DNA of 50,780 nucleotides from Gammaproteobacteria bacterium (lineage in GTDB: Bacteria > Pseudomonadota > Gammaproteobacteria > Eutrophobiales > Eutrophobiaceae): contig WVYN01000015.1 of NCBI GenBank assembly GCA_011772965.1, positions 6,675 through 57,454 on the forward strand, written 5' to 3'. Under the pieces are notes generated by a model. That model was not told the DNA's origin and searched no databases. It saw only the letters and a list, made by a program, of their open reading frames with translations. Shown one piece after another: positions 19,543 through 31,382 of the stretch (position 1 is the first letter of the stretch; each line of letters begins with the position of its first letter). The translations under genes and the position numbers were made by a program.

Positions 19543-19590
19543 AAACGCTGCTAGTATAAGTTACTATTTTTTTAAATAATATTGATGGTA

Positions 19591-20085
19591 TTAGCTTGCA
19601 GGTGCACAAGCAATTTTCTGCGAGGATGTAACGATGCCATCGGCATCAGCGTATAGATATTCTCCGGGCCTGAATACCACTCCGGCAAAGCTGACACTGA
19701 TGTCCCTGTCACCAGCACCTTTTTTTACACTCTTGCGGGGGTTGGTAGCTATCGCCTTGAGACCAATTTCCATCTTTCTGATAGCGTCTGAGTCCCTGAT
19801 ACATCCGTAAACGATGATACCTTGCCAGCCATTCTCCATTCCCAGTTTGGCCAGCATATCACCCACCAGCGCACAGCGCATAGATTCACCACCATCAACT
19901 ACCAGTACCTTGTTCTTTACTTTTTCCTCAAGTGCAGCGCGTACCAGTGAATTATCCTCATGTACCTTGACGGTCACGATTTCTCCACAAAACGACGACT
20001 TGCCACCATAATCATTAAACATAGGTAAGGCTACCTGCAGATTTTCACCATGTTCGTCGTAAAGGTCCGCCGTGGCAAATGTCAT
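19591..20085 (-). CDS. rraA: RraA family protein (RNase E activity regulator)
   Basis: A 164-residue protein of the RraA fold. Its motifs are MTFATADLYDEHGENLQV, the central VVDGGESMRCALVGDMLA, the GIIVYGCIRDSDAI loop with the conserved arginine and aspartate, and GEYLYADADGIV. In E. coli RraA binds the C-terminal tail of RNase E and inhibits it. Related proteins are HMG/CHA aldolases, so the substrate-level call is not certain. It lies 2 bases after the nitrilase gene. Confidence 0.92.
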   Translation of the reverse strand: MTFATADLYDEHGENLQVALPMFNDYGGKSSFCGEIVTVKVHEDNSLVRAALEEKVKNKVLVVDGGESMRCALVGDMLAKLGMENGWQGIIVYGCIRDSDAIRKMEIGLKAIATNPRKSVKKGAGDRDISVSFAGVVFRPGEYLYADADGIVTSSQKIACAPAS

Positions 20086-20087
20086 GG

Positions 20088-20897
20088 TTATTTTCCTTTC
20101 TTTTGTGTAAGTGCCTTGTAATATTCTGGGCGTCGATCACGCAAGACCTCGTTATGAGGTGTAATGCTCTTGTCACGGGCGAGTCTGGGATCGATATCCA
20201 TGATAAACAGTTCTTCACGTTGGGACGCTGCTCGGTGGATCAGTGTCCCGCCAGGCGCAACAATCTGGCTACGTCCGGTAAAACGGAGATTTCCCTGAGG
20301 CCGATTGTCATAACCAAATCTGTTGGTCGTAATGGCATACACCTTGTTTTCGAGACAACGTGTCAGCATGGTTTGCTGGCAATAGCCCAGTACCAGATTG
20401 GAGGGGTGACAAATAATATCTGCACCCTGCAAGGCAAGTGTTCTTGTGACCTCGGGAAACACCCAGTCAAAACAGACCATAATACCAATTCTGACCGGAC
20501 CTATTCTGTTGACCTGCAAGGGTATATTGCCCTCATCAAACCATTTTTTTTCTTCATTAAATAAATGCAGCTTTCGATACACATGTTCAACACCACGTGG
20601 GCCGATCAGAAGGGCACTATTAAAGTACTTATCACGTGCTTTCTCTGTAAAACCGGTAACAATACGGAAATTTTGTTTCTTGCACAGTGCGGTCAATGTA
20701 TCCACGGTTACTGACCGACCGGGATCTTCTGCAAGAGCCTTTACTTCAGCCTTGTTCCTGAAGTAATAACCCGTGAATGCCAATTCAGGTAAAACGATTA
20801 GATCTGCAGCGGCACTGCCGAGTTTTTTGACTACCTTATTGAGATTATGACTGACCTTTCCAAACTGGGGCCGGTACTGATAATATCCTACTCTCAT
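20088..20897 (-). CDS. Carbon-nitrogen hydrolase (nitrilase superfamily)
   Basis: A 269-residue amidase-like enzyme with the complete Glu-Lys-Cys triad: E38 in VLPELAFTGYYF, K109 in YRKLHLF and C142 in MVCFDWVFPEV. This places it among cytoplasmic C-N hydrolases that act on linear amides or carbamoyl compounds. The substrate cannot be told from the sequence. It lies 6 bases after glmU and 2 before rraA, so it is probably expressed with both; a role in amide recycling or repair is a guess. Confidence 0.88.
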   Translation of the reverse strand: MRVGYYQYRPQFGKVSHNLNKVVKKLGSAAADLIVLPELAFTGYYFRNKAEVKALAEDPGRSVTVDTLTALCKKQNFRIVTGFTEKARDKYFNSALLIGPRGVEHVYRKLHLFNEEKKWFDEGNIPLQVNRIGPVRIGIMVCFDWVFPEVTRTLALQGADIICHPSNLVLGYCQQTMLTRCLENKVYAITTNRFGYDNRPQGNLRFTGRSQIVAPGGTLIHRAASQREELFIMDIDPRLARDKSITPHNEVLRDRRPEYYKALTQKKGK

Positions 20898-20903
20898 ATT
20901 ATG

Positions 20904-22271
20904 TTAGTGTTTTGTTTTTCCAGGTCGTTTCCATTTTTTAACTACTTTTTGTTCCGTACGACTGATGGCGAGAGCATCTTCTTCAACATCCCGACATACT
21001 GTCGTTCCAGCGGCTATGGTTGCGCCATTCTTGACGGTCACGGGCGCCACCAACTGGGTATCTGAACCAATAAATACATTATCGCCTATGATTGTCTTAT
21101 GCTTGTTTGCACCATCATAGTTACAGGTGATAGTTCCCGCACCTATGTTAACGTTCATACCAACCTCGGAATCACCAACATAGCTCAGATGATTGATTTT
21201 AGTGCCATGACCTATTGTTGATTTCTTCAATTCAACAAAATTGCCGACATGCACATGATCCTCAAGTACAGCATCCGGCCTTATTCGCGAAAAGGGACCA
21301 ATTTGACAGGCATTTCCAATCACTGCATTTTCTATAACACAATTGGCCTTTATCTCGACATCATCTCCAATAACCGTGTCCTTTATGATGCAATTGGGTC
21401 CAATACGGACATTTTTGCCTATCCTGTTCCTGCCCTCCAGAAGCACGTTAATATCAATCTCAACATCCTGACCTACTTCCAGATCTCCACGCAAATCAAA
21501 TCTTGCCGGATCGAATATCGTCACACCCTGACGCATCAGTTCATGTGACTGTATCAACTGGTAATATCGTTCCATCTGTGACAGCTGGGCCCGATCATTA
21601 ACACCGTAAATTTCTATTTCCGAGCCAGGCTGCAGGGTTTCGATCTCGCTGCCTTCTGAAACAGCGATCTCTATAATATCTGTCAGATAATACTCTTTCT
21701 GTGCATTATCATTACCAAGTTTCTTTAACCAGGGCTTCAACAGTGATGCTTTTACCACCATAAACCCAGTGTTGATCTCATTAATCGCTTTTTCCTCCGG
21801 TGTGGCATCCTTCTCCTCCACGATTCGCAACATCCTGCCATTTTCGTCGCGAATGATCCGACCATAGCCCCTTGGCTCATCAAGAAAAGCGGTAAGTAAA
21901 CTGAAACCCGATGATCGGCCGGTTTCTACCAGCGCTTTCAGTGTGTCATTTGTTATCAGTGGGACATCACCGTAAAGAACCAGAACCAGGTTATCATCAT
22001 CTATATTCGGTATGACCTGTTGCACGGCATGCCCAGTTCCCAGTTGCTCAGCCTGTTCTACCCATTCAACATCCAATGCCGGGAGTGATTCATATACTTC
22101 ATTACCGCCGTAGCCATAAACAATATAAATGCTATCAGGATTGAGCGTCTTAGCTCCGTGGTAGACGTGAGTAAGTAATGGTTTGCCCGCAAGTTCATGC
22201 AAAACCTTAGGCTTGTCGGAATGCATGCGTGTACCCTGACCCGCGGCGAGAATGACGATATCGAGTTTCAT
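20904..22271 (-). CDS. glmU: Bifunctional GlmU (GlcN-1-P acetyltransferase / GlcNAc-1-P uridyltransferase)
   Basis: Makes UDP-GlcNAc for peptidoglycan and LPS. The N-terminal uridyltransferase begins MKLDIVILAAGQGTRM and has PKVLHELAGKPLL and later YGDVPLI. The C-terminal half is a left-handed beta-helix of hexapeptide turns (from about 250), ending with the acetyltransferase part (NHLSYVGDSEVG, GAGTITCNYDGANKHKT). The start is the ATG giving the family N-terminus, about 455 residues; an upstream frame adds 22 residues not expected in GlmU. It follows atpC, as in many gammaproteobacteria. Confidence 0.97.
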   Translation of the reverse strand: MKLDIVILAAGQGTRMHSDKPKVLHELAGKPLLTHVYHGAKTLNPDSIYIVYGYGGNEVYESLPALDVEWVEQAEQLGTGHAVQQVIPNIDDDNLVLVLYGDVPLITNDTLKALVETGRSSGFSLLTAFLDEPRGYGRIIRDENGRMLRIVEEKDATPEEKAINEINTGFMVVKASLLKPWLKKLGNDNAQKEYYLTDIIEIAVSEGSEIETLQPGSEIEIYGVNDRAQLSQMERYYQLIQSHELMRQGVTIFDPARFDLRGDLEVGQDVEIDINVLLEGRNRIGKNVRIGPNCIIKDTVIGDDVEIKANCVIENAVIGNACQIGPFSRIRPDAVLEDHVHVGNFVELKKSTIGHGTKINHLSYVGDSEVGMNVNIGAGTITCNYDGANKHKTIIGDNVFIGSDTQLVAPVTVKNGATIAAGTTVCRDVEEDALAISRTEQKVVKKWKRPGKTKH

Positions 22272-22326
22272 CCTCATAAGGTATACGAAAAAACAATAGA
22301 TAAGAAGATCAGGAGAGAAATTTGTT

Positions 22327-22368
22327 TGCCGGATCATGCCGGCAGGCTGTCAGAATATTTACTGACAG
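22327..22368 (-). terminator. Tandem hairpins between atpC and glmU
   Basis: Two inverted repeats sit side by side: CTGTCAG-8 bases-CTGACAG (22347-22368) and TGCCGG-6 bases-CCGGCA (22327-22344). On the minus strand the second is followed by AAACAAATTT, which is not a good U tract. They may slow or partly end atp transcription or protect the atp mRNA end, with glmU read by read-through or from its own promoter. A full terminator is not certain. Confidence 0.4.
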
Positions 22369-22392
22369 TACAGATTACAGTGTAAATTATAG

Positions 22393-22818
22393 TCAGCTAC
22401 TGGAACGTTTACGCAGTCTTTCTATCGCTTTTAATTGCGCAATAGTCTCTGCCAGCTGTGCCTCTGCCTCGGCATATTCAATTTTGGCCTCTCGATTATG
22501 CAAGGCCTTCTCTGCTTCTTCCTTGGCTTTCAATACTGCTGCTTCATCCAGATCAGCCGCCCTTTCTGCCGTATCGGACAACACAGTAACCACATGGGGC
22601 TGAACCTCAAGGATACCACCCGACACATAGATCGATTGTTCTTCACCATCAGGCACCTGTACCCGGACTACACCAGGCTTTAGACGTGTTACCAGGGGAG
22701 CATGACGTGGAGCAATACCTACTTCCCCCATGATCGCGGGTGCAAATACCATATTTGCCTCACCTGAAAAGATTTCTTTTTCAGCACTGACAATATCAAC
22801 CTGTATGGTAGCGGCCAT
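22393..22818 (-). CDS. atpC: ATP synthase epsilon subunit
   Basis: F1 central stalk subunit that contacts gamma and the c-ring and can inhibit hydrolysis. It has 141 residues: an N-terminal beta-sandwich (TIQVDIVSAEKEIFSGEANMV, ISGGILEVQPHVVTVLSD-type strands) and a C-terminal helical pair rich in A, E and K. It is the last gene of the atp operon, 22 bases after atpD. Confidence 0.97.
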   Translation of the reverse strand: MAATIQVDIVSAEKEIFSGEANMVFAPAIMGEVGIAPRHAPLVTRLKPGVVRVQVPDGEEQSIYVSGGILEVQPHVVTVLSDTAERAADLDEAAVLKAKEEAEKALHNREAKIEYAEAEAQLAETIAQLKAIERLRKRSSS

Positions 22819-22840
22819 GTTTATTATTGACTCTCTAGAT

Positions 22841-24250
<1,410 letters not shown>

Positions 24251-24355
24251 TTAATTTCCTCTTGAATGTATCTTACTTGCCTTGATACAGGAATTACGAA
24301 TAACTAATCTTCCTGCTTAACACTGTTACAGTTGCACCTACTGTATGGTCTAACA

Positions 24356-25219
24356 TCATACTGCTGCCGCCCCACCTACGATTTCAGATAATTCCTGTGT
24401 AATAGATGCCTGGCGTGCCTTGTTATAAATGAGCTGCAATTCATCAATAAGCTTACCGGCGTTGTCCGATGCACTCTTCATTGCAACCATTCTTGCTGCC
24501 TGTTCACATGAAATATTTTCAACCACACTACTGTATACCAGTGACTCAATATAATTCTTCATGAGATGATCCAGAACTTCTTTCGCATCGGGCTCATAAA
24601 TATAGTCCCAGTATGCCTTGAGTCGATCATCACGACTGGGCGGAGTCGGCAATATTCTTTCAATAGTTGGAGTCTGGGTCATTGAATTTATAAATTTATT
24701 GGAAACCAGATACAGTCGATCAATTTTTTCTTCCCTGTAGGCATCAAGCATAATCTTGATTGCCCCAATAAGATCTTCCATAGCAGGTTCATCGCCCAGA
24801 TGCGTTGCCTGCCCAAGTACATTGCCACCGATACGGTTGAAAAATCCAACGGCCTTAGCGCCGATGATAACCATATCCATTTCCAGACCTTTGCCATCCC
24901 ATTCCTTCATATGCTTAATAGTTTCACGGAACAGGTTGGAATTGAGTCCGCCACATAATCCACGGTCCGTTGAGATAATGATCAAACCAATTCGCCTGAC
25001 ATTATCCCGCTCTTCCAGATAAGCATTACGGTATTCGGGATGTGCCTGGGCAAGGTGCGATATAACGTTACGGATCTTTTCTGCATAAGGACGTGCAGCA
25101 CGCATGCGATCCTGTGCCTTACGCATTTTGCTGGCCGCAACCATTTCCATCGCCTTGGTAATTTTTTGTGTATTTTTAACGCTGGCGATTTTGGTACGGA
25201 TTTCCTTGGTGCCTGCCAT
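24356..25219 (-). CDS. atpG: ATP synthase gamma subunit
   Basis: Rotating central shaft of F1, 287 residues. It shows the conserved N-terminal helix ([32 protein letters not shown]), the [16 protein letters not shown] block and the C-terminal helix ([20 protein letters not shown], then [20 protein letters not shown]). Length and motifs are ordinary. It lies between atpA and atpD as usual. Confidence 0.98.
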   Translation of the reverse strand: MAGTKEIRTKIASVKNTQKITKAMEMVAASKMRKAQDRMRAARPYAEKIRNVISHLAQAHPEYRNAYLEERDNVRRIGLIIISTDRGLCGGLNSNLFRETIKHMKEWDGKGLEMDMVIIGAKAVGFFNRIGGNVLGQATHLGDEPAMEDLIGAIKIMLDAYREEKIDRLYLVSNKFINSMTQTPTIERILPTPPSRDDRLKAYWDYIYEPDAKEVLDHLMKNYIESLVYSSVVENISCEQAARMVAMKSASDNAGKLIDELQLIYNKARQASITQELSEIVGGAAAV

Positions 25220-25265
25220 CTAATATTCTCTCGGTATTTATTACTGTGGCTTATCGGTAAATTAA

Positions 25266-26807
25266 TTACCAACTATGGTTCTTCTTGAATTCGTCGATGC
25301 CTTTCATGAGGCCGTCTTTGATTTCATCATCATAATCGCCGGTGTCATCAATCCTCTGCATGAGGTCCTTCTTTTCACTATGCATGAAGTTATGCAGTGC
25401 ATGTTCAAAATCTCCGATTTTTTCAAGTTCAATATCATCGAGAAATCCGTGCTCTGCTGCAAACAAACTAGCTGCCATCGTGGAGATGCTCATCGGTGAA
25501 TATTGCTTCTGTTTCATTAATTCCATCACCCGCTGACCACGATTCAACTGTTTGCGCGTGGATTCATCAAGGTCTGAAGCAAACTGGGCAAAAGCTGCAA
25601 GCTCACGATACTGAGCAAGGGCCAGACGCACACCACCACCCAGCTTCTTGATAATTGTAGTCTGTGCTGCACCGCCGACACGTGACACTGAAAGTCCGGC
25701 ATTGATAGCAGGTCTAAAACCAGAATTGAACAGGTCAGTTTCAAGGAATATCTGACCATCTGTAATGGAAATCACATTTGTTGGTACAAAAGCAGATACG
25801 TCTCCGGCCTGCGTTTCGATTATCGGCAGTGCAGTGAGAGAACCGGTTTTTCCCTTGATTTTGCCATTTGTAATTTTCTCAACATATTCTGCGTTAACAC
25901 GTGATGCCCGTTCCAGCAGTCGTGAGTGCAAGTAAAACACATCACCTGGATATGCTTCACGGCCCGGAGGACGTTTTAGTAGTAATGAAACCTGGCGATA
26001 GGCCCAGGCTTGCTTGGTCAAATCATCATAAATAATCAGGGCATCTTCACCCCGGTCACGGAAAAATTCGCCCATGGCACAACCGGCGTATGGGGCAATG
26101 TATTGCATTGCGGCAGATTCCGAGGCCGTTGCAGCAACGACAATAGTGTGTTCCATCGCACCATGTTCTTCCAGTTTACGAATAACCGTATTGATTGATG
26201 ATGCCTTCTGGCCAATAGCCACATAGATACATTTAATGCCTGTCCCTTTCTGGTTGATGATGGTATCTACGGCTACTGCTGTTTTACCAGTCTGACGGTC
26301 ACCAATGATCAGCTCACGCTGACCACGGCCAATGGGAACCATGGAGTCGATTGATTTTAGACCTGTCTGTACCGGCTGGGATACAGACTTACGGGCAATT
26401 ACGCCTGGGGCAATTTTTTCAATGGGTGATGATCCCTTGCAGTCAATTGCACCCTTACCATCAATGGGGTTTCCAAGAGAATCAACCACACGGCCCAGTA
26501 ATTCCTCCCCTATCGGGACTTCCAGGATTCGCTTGGTACACTTGACCGTATCACCTTCGGATATGTGCTCATAGGATCCCATGATCACGGCACCGACTGA
26601 ATCACGTTCAAGGTTCAGGGCCAGTCCGAAGGTATTTCCGGGAAACTCAATCATTTCACCCTGCATGACATCACTCAGACCATGAATGTGGGCAATCCCA
26701 TCAGACAAGCTGACAACGGTGCCTTCTGTCCTGGATTCTGTCTCAAGATCCAGACCCTTGATTTTCTTTTTAATCAGATCACTGATTTCTGTTGCACTGA
26801 TAGACAT
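25266..26807 (-). CDS. atpA: ATP synthase alpha subunit
   Basis: Non-catalytic nucleotide-binding F1 subunit, 513 residues. The Walker A loop is [11 protein letters not shown], the Walker B region [17 protein letters not shown], and the arginine-finger region [11 protein letters not shown] followed by [23 protein letters not shown] is intact. The usual N-terminus for binding delta ([16 protein letters not shown]) is present. It is preceded by a clear RBS (AAGAGGAATAACC). Confidence 0.98.
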   Translation of the reverse strand: MSISATEISDLIKKKIKGLDLETESRTEGTVVSLSDGIAHIHGLSDVMQGEMIEFPGNTFGLALNLERDSVGAVIMGSYEHISEGDTVKCTKRILEVPIGEELLGRVVDSLGNPIDGKGAIDCKGSSPIEKIAPGVIARKSVSQPVQTGLKSIDSMVPIGRGQRELIIGDRQTGKTAVAVDTIINQKGTGIKCIYVAIGQKASSINTVIRKLEEHGAMEHTIVVAATASESAAMQYIAPYAGCAMGEFFRDRGEDALIIYDDLTKQAWAYRQVSLLLKRPPGREAYPGDVFYLHSRLLERASRVNAEYVEKITNGKIKGKTGSLTALPIIETQAGDVSAFVPTNVISITDGQIFLETDLFNSGFRPAINAGLSVSRVGGAAQTTIIKKLGGGVRLALAQYRELAAFAQFASDLDESTRKQLNRGQRVMELMKQKQYSPMSISTMAASLFAAEHGFLDDIELEKIGDFEHALHNFMHSEKKDLMQRIDDTGDYDDEIKDGLMKGIDEFKKNHSW

Positions 26808-26842
26808 GGTTATTCCTCTTGTCCCATTACTGTTTTAGATCT

Positions 26843-27379
26843 TTAATCTGTCAGTCTGTTACTTAACTGTTTAAGTCTACCTTTTATTGAAGCATCAATT
26901 ACGGAATCTCCGGCACGAATGATGACTCCACCAATTAGAGATTCATCGACGCGTGTATTGATTTCAATTTTCTTGCCAAGACGTTTCCCCATAATGCCGG
27001 CAAGCTTTTCTTTCTCACCTGAATCAACGGGGAATGCTGAAACAACTTCCACTTCAACAAGCCCTTCCGCTTTTGCGCGATTCTTCTCGAACAGCTTGAA
27101 TATATATGGCGCCAGGGAAAGTCTGCCGGCATCAATAAGCAGCTTTACAAATTTTTTTCCTGAATCTGTAAGCCTGTCTCCACAGACATCAGTTACAAAA
27201 TCTGATAAAGCTTCGTTTGACACCCTGGGATTATCGAGTACCTGTTTCACTTGCGGATCGGAAACTAGCAGATTTAATATATGCAACACGCCGGACCATT
27301 CCGCCAGCTTCCCTTCTTCCTGTGCGTGTTCAAAAGCAGCTACAGCATACGGCCTCGCCTGTGTAATAAATTGTTGCAT
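26843..27379 (-). CDS. atpH: ATP synthase delta subunit
   Basis: Peripheral stalk subunit that links alpha to b, 178 residues. The N-terminal helical domain starts ARPYAVAAFEHAQEEGKL, and the C-terminal domain has VVSAFPVDSGEKEKL and the closing VDESLIGGVIIRAGDSVIDASIKGRL signature of the OSCP/delta family. It lies between atpF and atpA with short gaps. Confidence 0.97.
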   Translation of the reverse strand: MQQFITQARPYAVAAFEHAQEEGKLAEWSGVLHILNLLVSDPQVKQVLDNPRVSNEALSDFVTDVCGDRLTDSGKKFVKLLIDAGRLSLAPYIFKLFEKNRAKAEGLVEVEVVSAFPVDSGEKEKLAGIMGKRLGKKIEINTRVDESLIGGVIIRAGDSVIDASIKGRLKQLSNRLTD

Positions 27380-27390
27380 ATGAATTTTTT

Positions 27391-27861
27391 CTAGAGTGAA
27401 GCAGAAACCTTATCAAGTACTTCCTGGTGAGTCTTTTGATCAACCTCACGCTGAAGAATCTGTTCCGCACCGGTAATCACCAGAATAGCGACTTTTTCGC
27501 GTAGAGCATCCCTTGCCTGTCGTTTTTCTTGCTCAATTTCAGCATGCGCTGAAGCAATGATACGTTCAGCTTCCTCTTTTGCATTTTCCTTGGCTTCTTC
27601 AACGATCTCATCGTGACGTTTTTGTCCCTGGCTTATAATTTCAGCAACCTTTTCCTTGCCTTCATTTACCAGTTCATCATAGCGCTGTTTAGCATCTTCC
27701 AGCTTTTTTACACCTTCTTCACCAGCTGCCAGTCCATCAGCAATCGTTTTTCGACGTTGCTCCAGAGCATTAAAAACCGGCGGCCAGATAAACTTCAGAC
27801 AGAACCATACAAAAAAGATAAAGGCTATACTCTGCCCAATTAATGTCAGATTAATATTCAT
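27391..27861 (-). CDS. atpF: ATP synthase b subunit
   Basis: Peripheral stalk subunit with one N-terminal membrane helix ([19 protein letters not shown]) and a long charged helix (about 30-156) for dimerisation. The [22 protein letters not shown] stretch after the membrane part is typical. There is only one b-type gene here, as expected for the gammaproteobacterial operon and unlike the b/b' pair of phototrophs. Confidence 0.97.
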   Translation of the reverse strand: MNINLTLIGQSIAFIFFVWFCLKFIWPPVFNALEQRRKTIADGLAAGEEGVKKLEDAKQRYDELVNEGKEKVAEIISQGQKRHDEIVEEAKENAKEEAERIIASAHAEIEQEKRQARDALREKVAILVITGAEQILQREVDQKTHQEVLDKVSASL

Positions 27862-27902
27862 ATCCCTTCCTCGGAATGATTACTATTATTGGAGGGAAAT
27901 AA

Positions 27903-28145
<243 letters not shown>

Positions 28146-28182
28146 TTACTTAAAGAGTTTTGGTATTGAAAAAATTATTTGA

Positions 28183-29091
<909 letters not shown>

Positions 29092-29484
29092 TTAAAAATT
29101 TTTTCTGCTTTTGTGGAGAGCTACCTGATTAACAACTATCATTAATACAAACATCATAAAAAGAGCAATTACATTAATTGGTCTTATCAATGCAAAGGAC
29201 AAGGCAAAGATCACGCCTGCTAATACCAGCTTTCCAGTCTCACCAATCAAAAACCAGCGCAATAATACCTGCGGAGTTTGCTGTGCAGAGGATCTGAAAA
29301 CAAACCTGACAAAATATGCGCTAGGTAATATGTAGGCTAAACCACCGAGTAATACTGAATAGGCTGACACCTGTGCCGACAAAATCAACAAGAGCAGGGA
29401 TATGAACGCCGTAAGAAGTAACTGTATCCCAAGTATCCTGTAAGCTGCGGCCCGGTTTTTTCTTATATCCTGTTCCAGATCCAA
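29092..29484 (-). CDS. atpI: ATP synthase subunit I
   Basis: A 130-residue protein with four membrane helices, first in the atp operon. Subunit I is not part of the final enzyme; it is thought to help assembly of the c-ring or magnesium supply. Start: the only usable starts are a TTG giving LDLEQDIRK and a CTG five codons upstream. TTG is chosen, with GGGTGG about 8 bases before it. A non-ATG start fits a product needed in small amounts. Confidence 0.93.
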   Translation of the reverse strand: MDLEQDIRKNRAAAYRILGIQLLLTAFISLLLLILSAQVSAYSVLLGGLAYILPSAYFVRFVFRSSAQQTPQVLLRWFLIGETGKLVLAGVIFALSFALIRPINVIALFMMFVLMIVVNQVALHKSRKNF

Positions 29485-29574
29485 ACTTGGGCCACCCAGG
29501 GAATTCTTTTCAGTTCACTCTAATTGCCACGCCTTGAGGACCACATTTGTACCCCCCTCCATCGCGGAGCAGCA

Positions 29575-29603
29575 AGTATAATCAGGTGGGGGCCCCGGAT
29601 CAA
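29575..29603 (-). promoter_or_regulatory. Sigma-70 promoter of the atp operon
   Basis: On the minus strand TTGATC (29598-29603) and TATACT (29575-29580) are 17 bases apart, each matching the consensus at four or five of six positions. Initiation near 29568 would give a leader of about 84 bases before atpI. The spacer between them is unusually GC-rich. Upstream, a GCACA-GTTTT-TGTGC hairpin (about 29617-29631) could end parAB transcription, although no strong U tract follows it. Confidence 0.65.
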
Positions 29604-29663
29604 TACGTTGCAGCGCACAAAAACTGTGCCCTGGGCTTATCTACAGTTAACTGCTTGAATTGT

Positions 29664-30527
29664 TTATTTAAATCGCTTCAAAATTCCTTCCAGATGGTCC
29701 AGCGAGCTGTAATGTATCTCCAGGCTACCCTTACCGCCACTGCGATACCGGATTTGTACTTTCGCACCCAGTTTATCCGAGAGTTGCTCCTGCAGTTTGC
29801 GAATATTCGGGTCGGGTTTCGATGTGCCGGATGATTTCTTTTTGCGTGTCTCTCCGGCCCTGCGGACCAGCTGCTCGGTCTCCCGGACCGATAGCCCTTT
29901 TTTCACAACTCGGCGGGCGATTTCCGGCTGTTGCTCCAAGGGCAAGCCGGCGATGGCGCGGGCATGACCCATTTCGATTTCACCGCTGGCCAGCAGGGCC
30001 TGCACTTCCTGATTCATTTCCAGCAGACGTAAAAAGTTGGACACCGTCGAACGGGATCGGCCAACGGCCTCGGCAACTGACTCATGGGTCATGCCGAATT
30101 CCTTCAACAGCCTGGAAAATGTGCGTGCCTCTTCCAGGGGATTCAGATCTTCACGCTGGATGTTCTCAATCAGGGCGACACAGGCAGCCTCTTGATCGGT
30201 GACATCGCGGACGACGACCGGTACATCTTGCAGGCCTGCCATCTGTGCGGCCCGCCAGCGGCGTTCACCGGCAATAATTTCAAATTTTTCGCTCCCCTTG
30301 AGCGGGCGAATCAGGATAGGCTGGACGATACCCTGTGAACGAATGGAGTCCGCCAGTTCTTCCAAGGCCTCGGGGTTCATGGTCTTGCGCGGCTGGAACT
30401 GACCGCGCTGAATCAGGTCAACCGGCACATGTTTCAGCTTGTCCGGGCTGTCTACGAAAGGATCCACTGTGCCGGTGCTGAGCAGGGCGTCTAATCCACG
30501 GCCCAATCCACGTTTCTTGGCGACCAT
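29664..30527 (-). CDS. parB: Chromosome partitioning protein ParB
   Basis: CTP-dependent DNA clamp that loads at parS and organises the origin region. The 287-residue protein has the N-terminal KKRGLGRGLDALLS motif, the CTPase/ParB box with GERRWRAAQMAGL and ENIQREDLNPLEEA, the HTH (MTHESVAEAVGRSRSTVSNFLRLL) and a C-terminal dimer domain with a K/R-rich end. I see no good parS site in the window. It is 3 bases after parA. Confidence 0.97.
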   Translation of the reverse strand: MVAKKRGLGRGLDALLSTGTVDPFVDSPDKLKHVPVDLIQRGQFQPRKTMNPEALEELADSIRSQGIVQPILIRPLKGSEKFEIIAGERRWRAAQMAGLQDVPVVVRDVTDQEAACVALIENIQREDLNPLEEARTFSRLLKEFGMTHESVAEAVGRSRSTVSNFLRLLEMNQEVQALLASGEIEMGHARAIAGLPLEQQPEIARRVVKKGLSVRETEQLVRRAGETRKKKSSGTSKPDPNIRKLQEQLSDKLGAKVQIRYRSGGKGSLEIHYSSLDHLEGILKRFK

Positions 30528-30530
30528 CCC

Positions 30531-31322
30531 TTAGGCCCCCCCGGCAGCAACAACCTGCTGTTTTTCCCGGCGCAACATCTCACCGGCCAGTGATAGGTAG
30601 GCCAGTGCGCCACGTGAAGCGCGATCATATTTCAATACCGGCAGGCCGTGACTGGGAGCCTCGGCCAGCCTCACGTTTCTGGGGATGATCGTCCGATAGA
30701 CCTTTTCACCAAAATGCTCAAGCAGCTGGGCTGACACCTGTGTGGCCAGGTTGTTTCGCGGGTCATACATGGTTCGTAACAGGCCTTCGATTTGCAGTCC
30801 GGGATTGAGATATTTTTTTATTTTTTCAATGCTGTTCAACAGGGCCGAGAGGCCTTCCAGGGCATAATACTCACATTGCATCGGGATCATGACAGAGGTA
30901 GCAGCAACCAGGGCATTCACGGTGAGCATGTTCAGCGACGGCGGACAGTCAATAAAAATGAAGTCATAATCCTGCTTCACTTCATCGAGCGCCGTGCGCA
31001 GCCGGACTTCTCTGGCTAACTCCTCCAGCAAGGCAACCTCAGCGCCAGTCAGGTCGGCGTTGGCAGGAAGCAAGTCAAAACCGTTTTTGTCTGCGGGAAT
31101 GATCGTTTCCCTGATGCTTCTCTCACCCATCAGCACATCATAAGCGGTGAATTCCAGTCCGGTTTTCTCAACACCACTGCCCATGGTGGCATTTCCCTGG
31201 GGATCCAGATCCACCAGCAACACCCGGCGTTTGGCTGCAGCCATGGAGGCAGCCAGATTAACGCTGGTCGTGGTTTTACCCACACCGCCTTTTTGATTGG
31301 TAATGGCTATGATCTTGGTCAT
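30531..31322 (-). CDS. parA: Chromosome partitioning ATPase ParA
   Basis: Deviant Walker ATPase that moves ParB-parS complexes. The 263-residue protein has the Walker A KGGVGKTTT (residues 11-19 with the signature lysine), the switch DLDPQGNAT, and FIFIDCPPSLNMLTVNAL as Walker B. It lacks a long N-terminal HTH extension, so it is chromosomal (Soj-like) rather than the plasmid type Ia. It is followed by parB and preceded by rsmG, the classic origin-region order. Confidence 0.97.
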   Translation of the reverse strand: MTKIIAITNQKGGVGKTTTSVNLAASMAAAKRRVLLVDLDPQGNATMGSGVEKTGLEFTAYDVLMGERSIRETIIPADKNGFDLLPANADLTGAEVALLEELAREVRLRTALDEVKQDYDFIFIDCPPSLNMLTVNALVAATSVMIPMQCEYYALEGLSALLNSIEKIKKYLNPGLQIEGLLRTMYDPRNNLATQVSAQLLEHFGEKVYRTIIPRNVRLAEAPSHGLPVLKYDRASRGALAYLSLAGEMLRREKQQVVAAGGA

Positions 31323-31382
31323 GATGGTTCCCGCATAGGCAAGGATATTCTCTCAATGATCCCTGCAGCTATTATTGCATAG

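Noticed and set aside
29636-29644. TTATCTACA, a DnaA-box-like word, as sign of an origin
   Set aside because: It is a single imperfect box with no cluster and no AT-rich unwinding region around it.
30606-30621. A parS-like word TGCGCCACGTGAAGCG inside parA
   Set aside because: Only 11 of 16 bases match the TGTTTCACGTGAAACA consensus and the left arm is wrong. It is within coding sequence and not a convincing ParB site.
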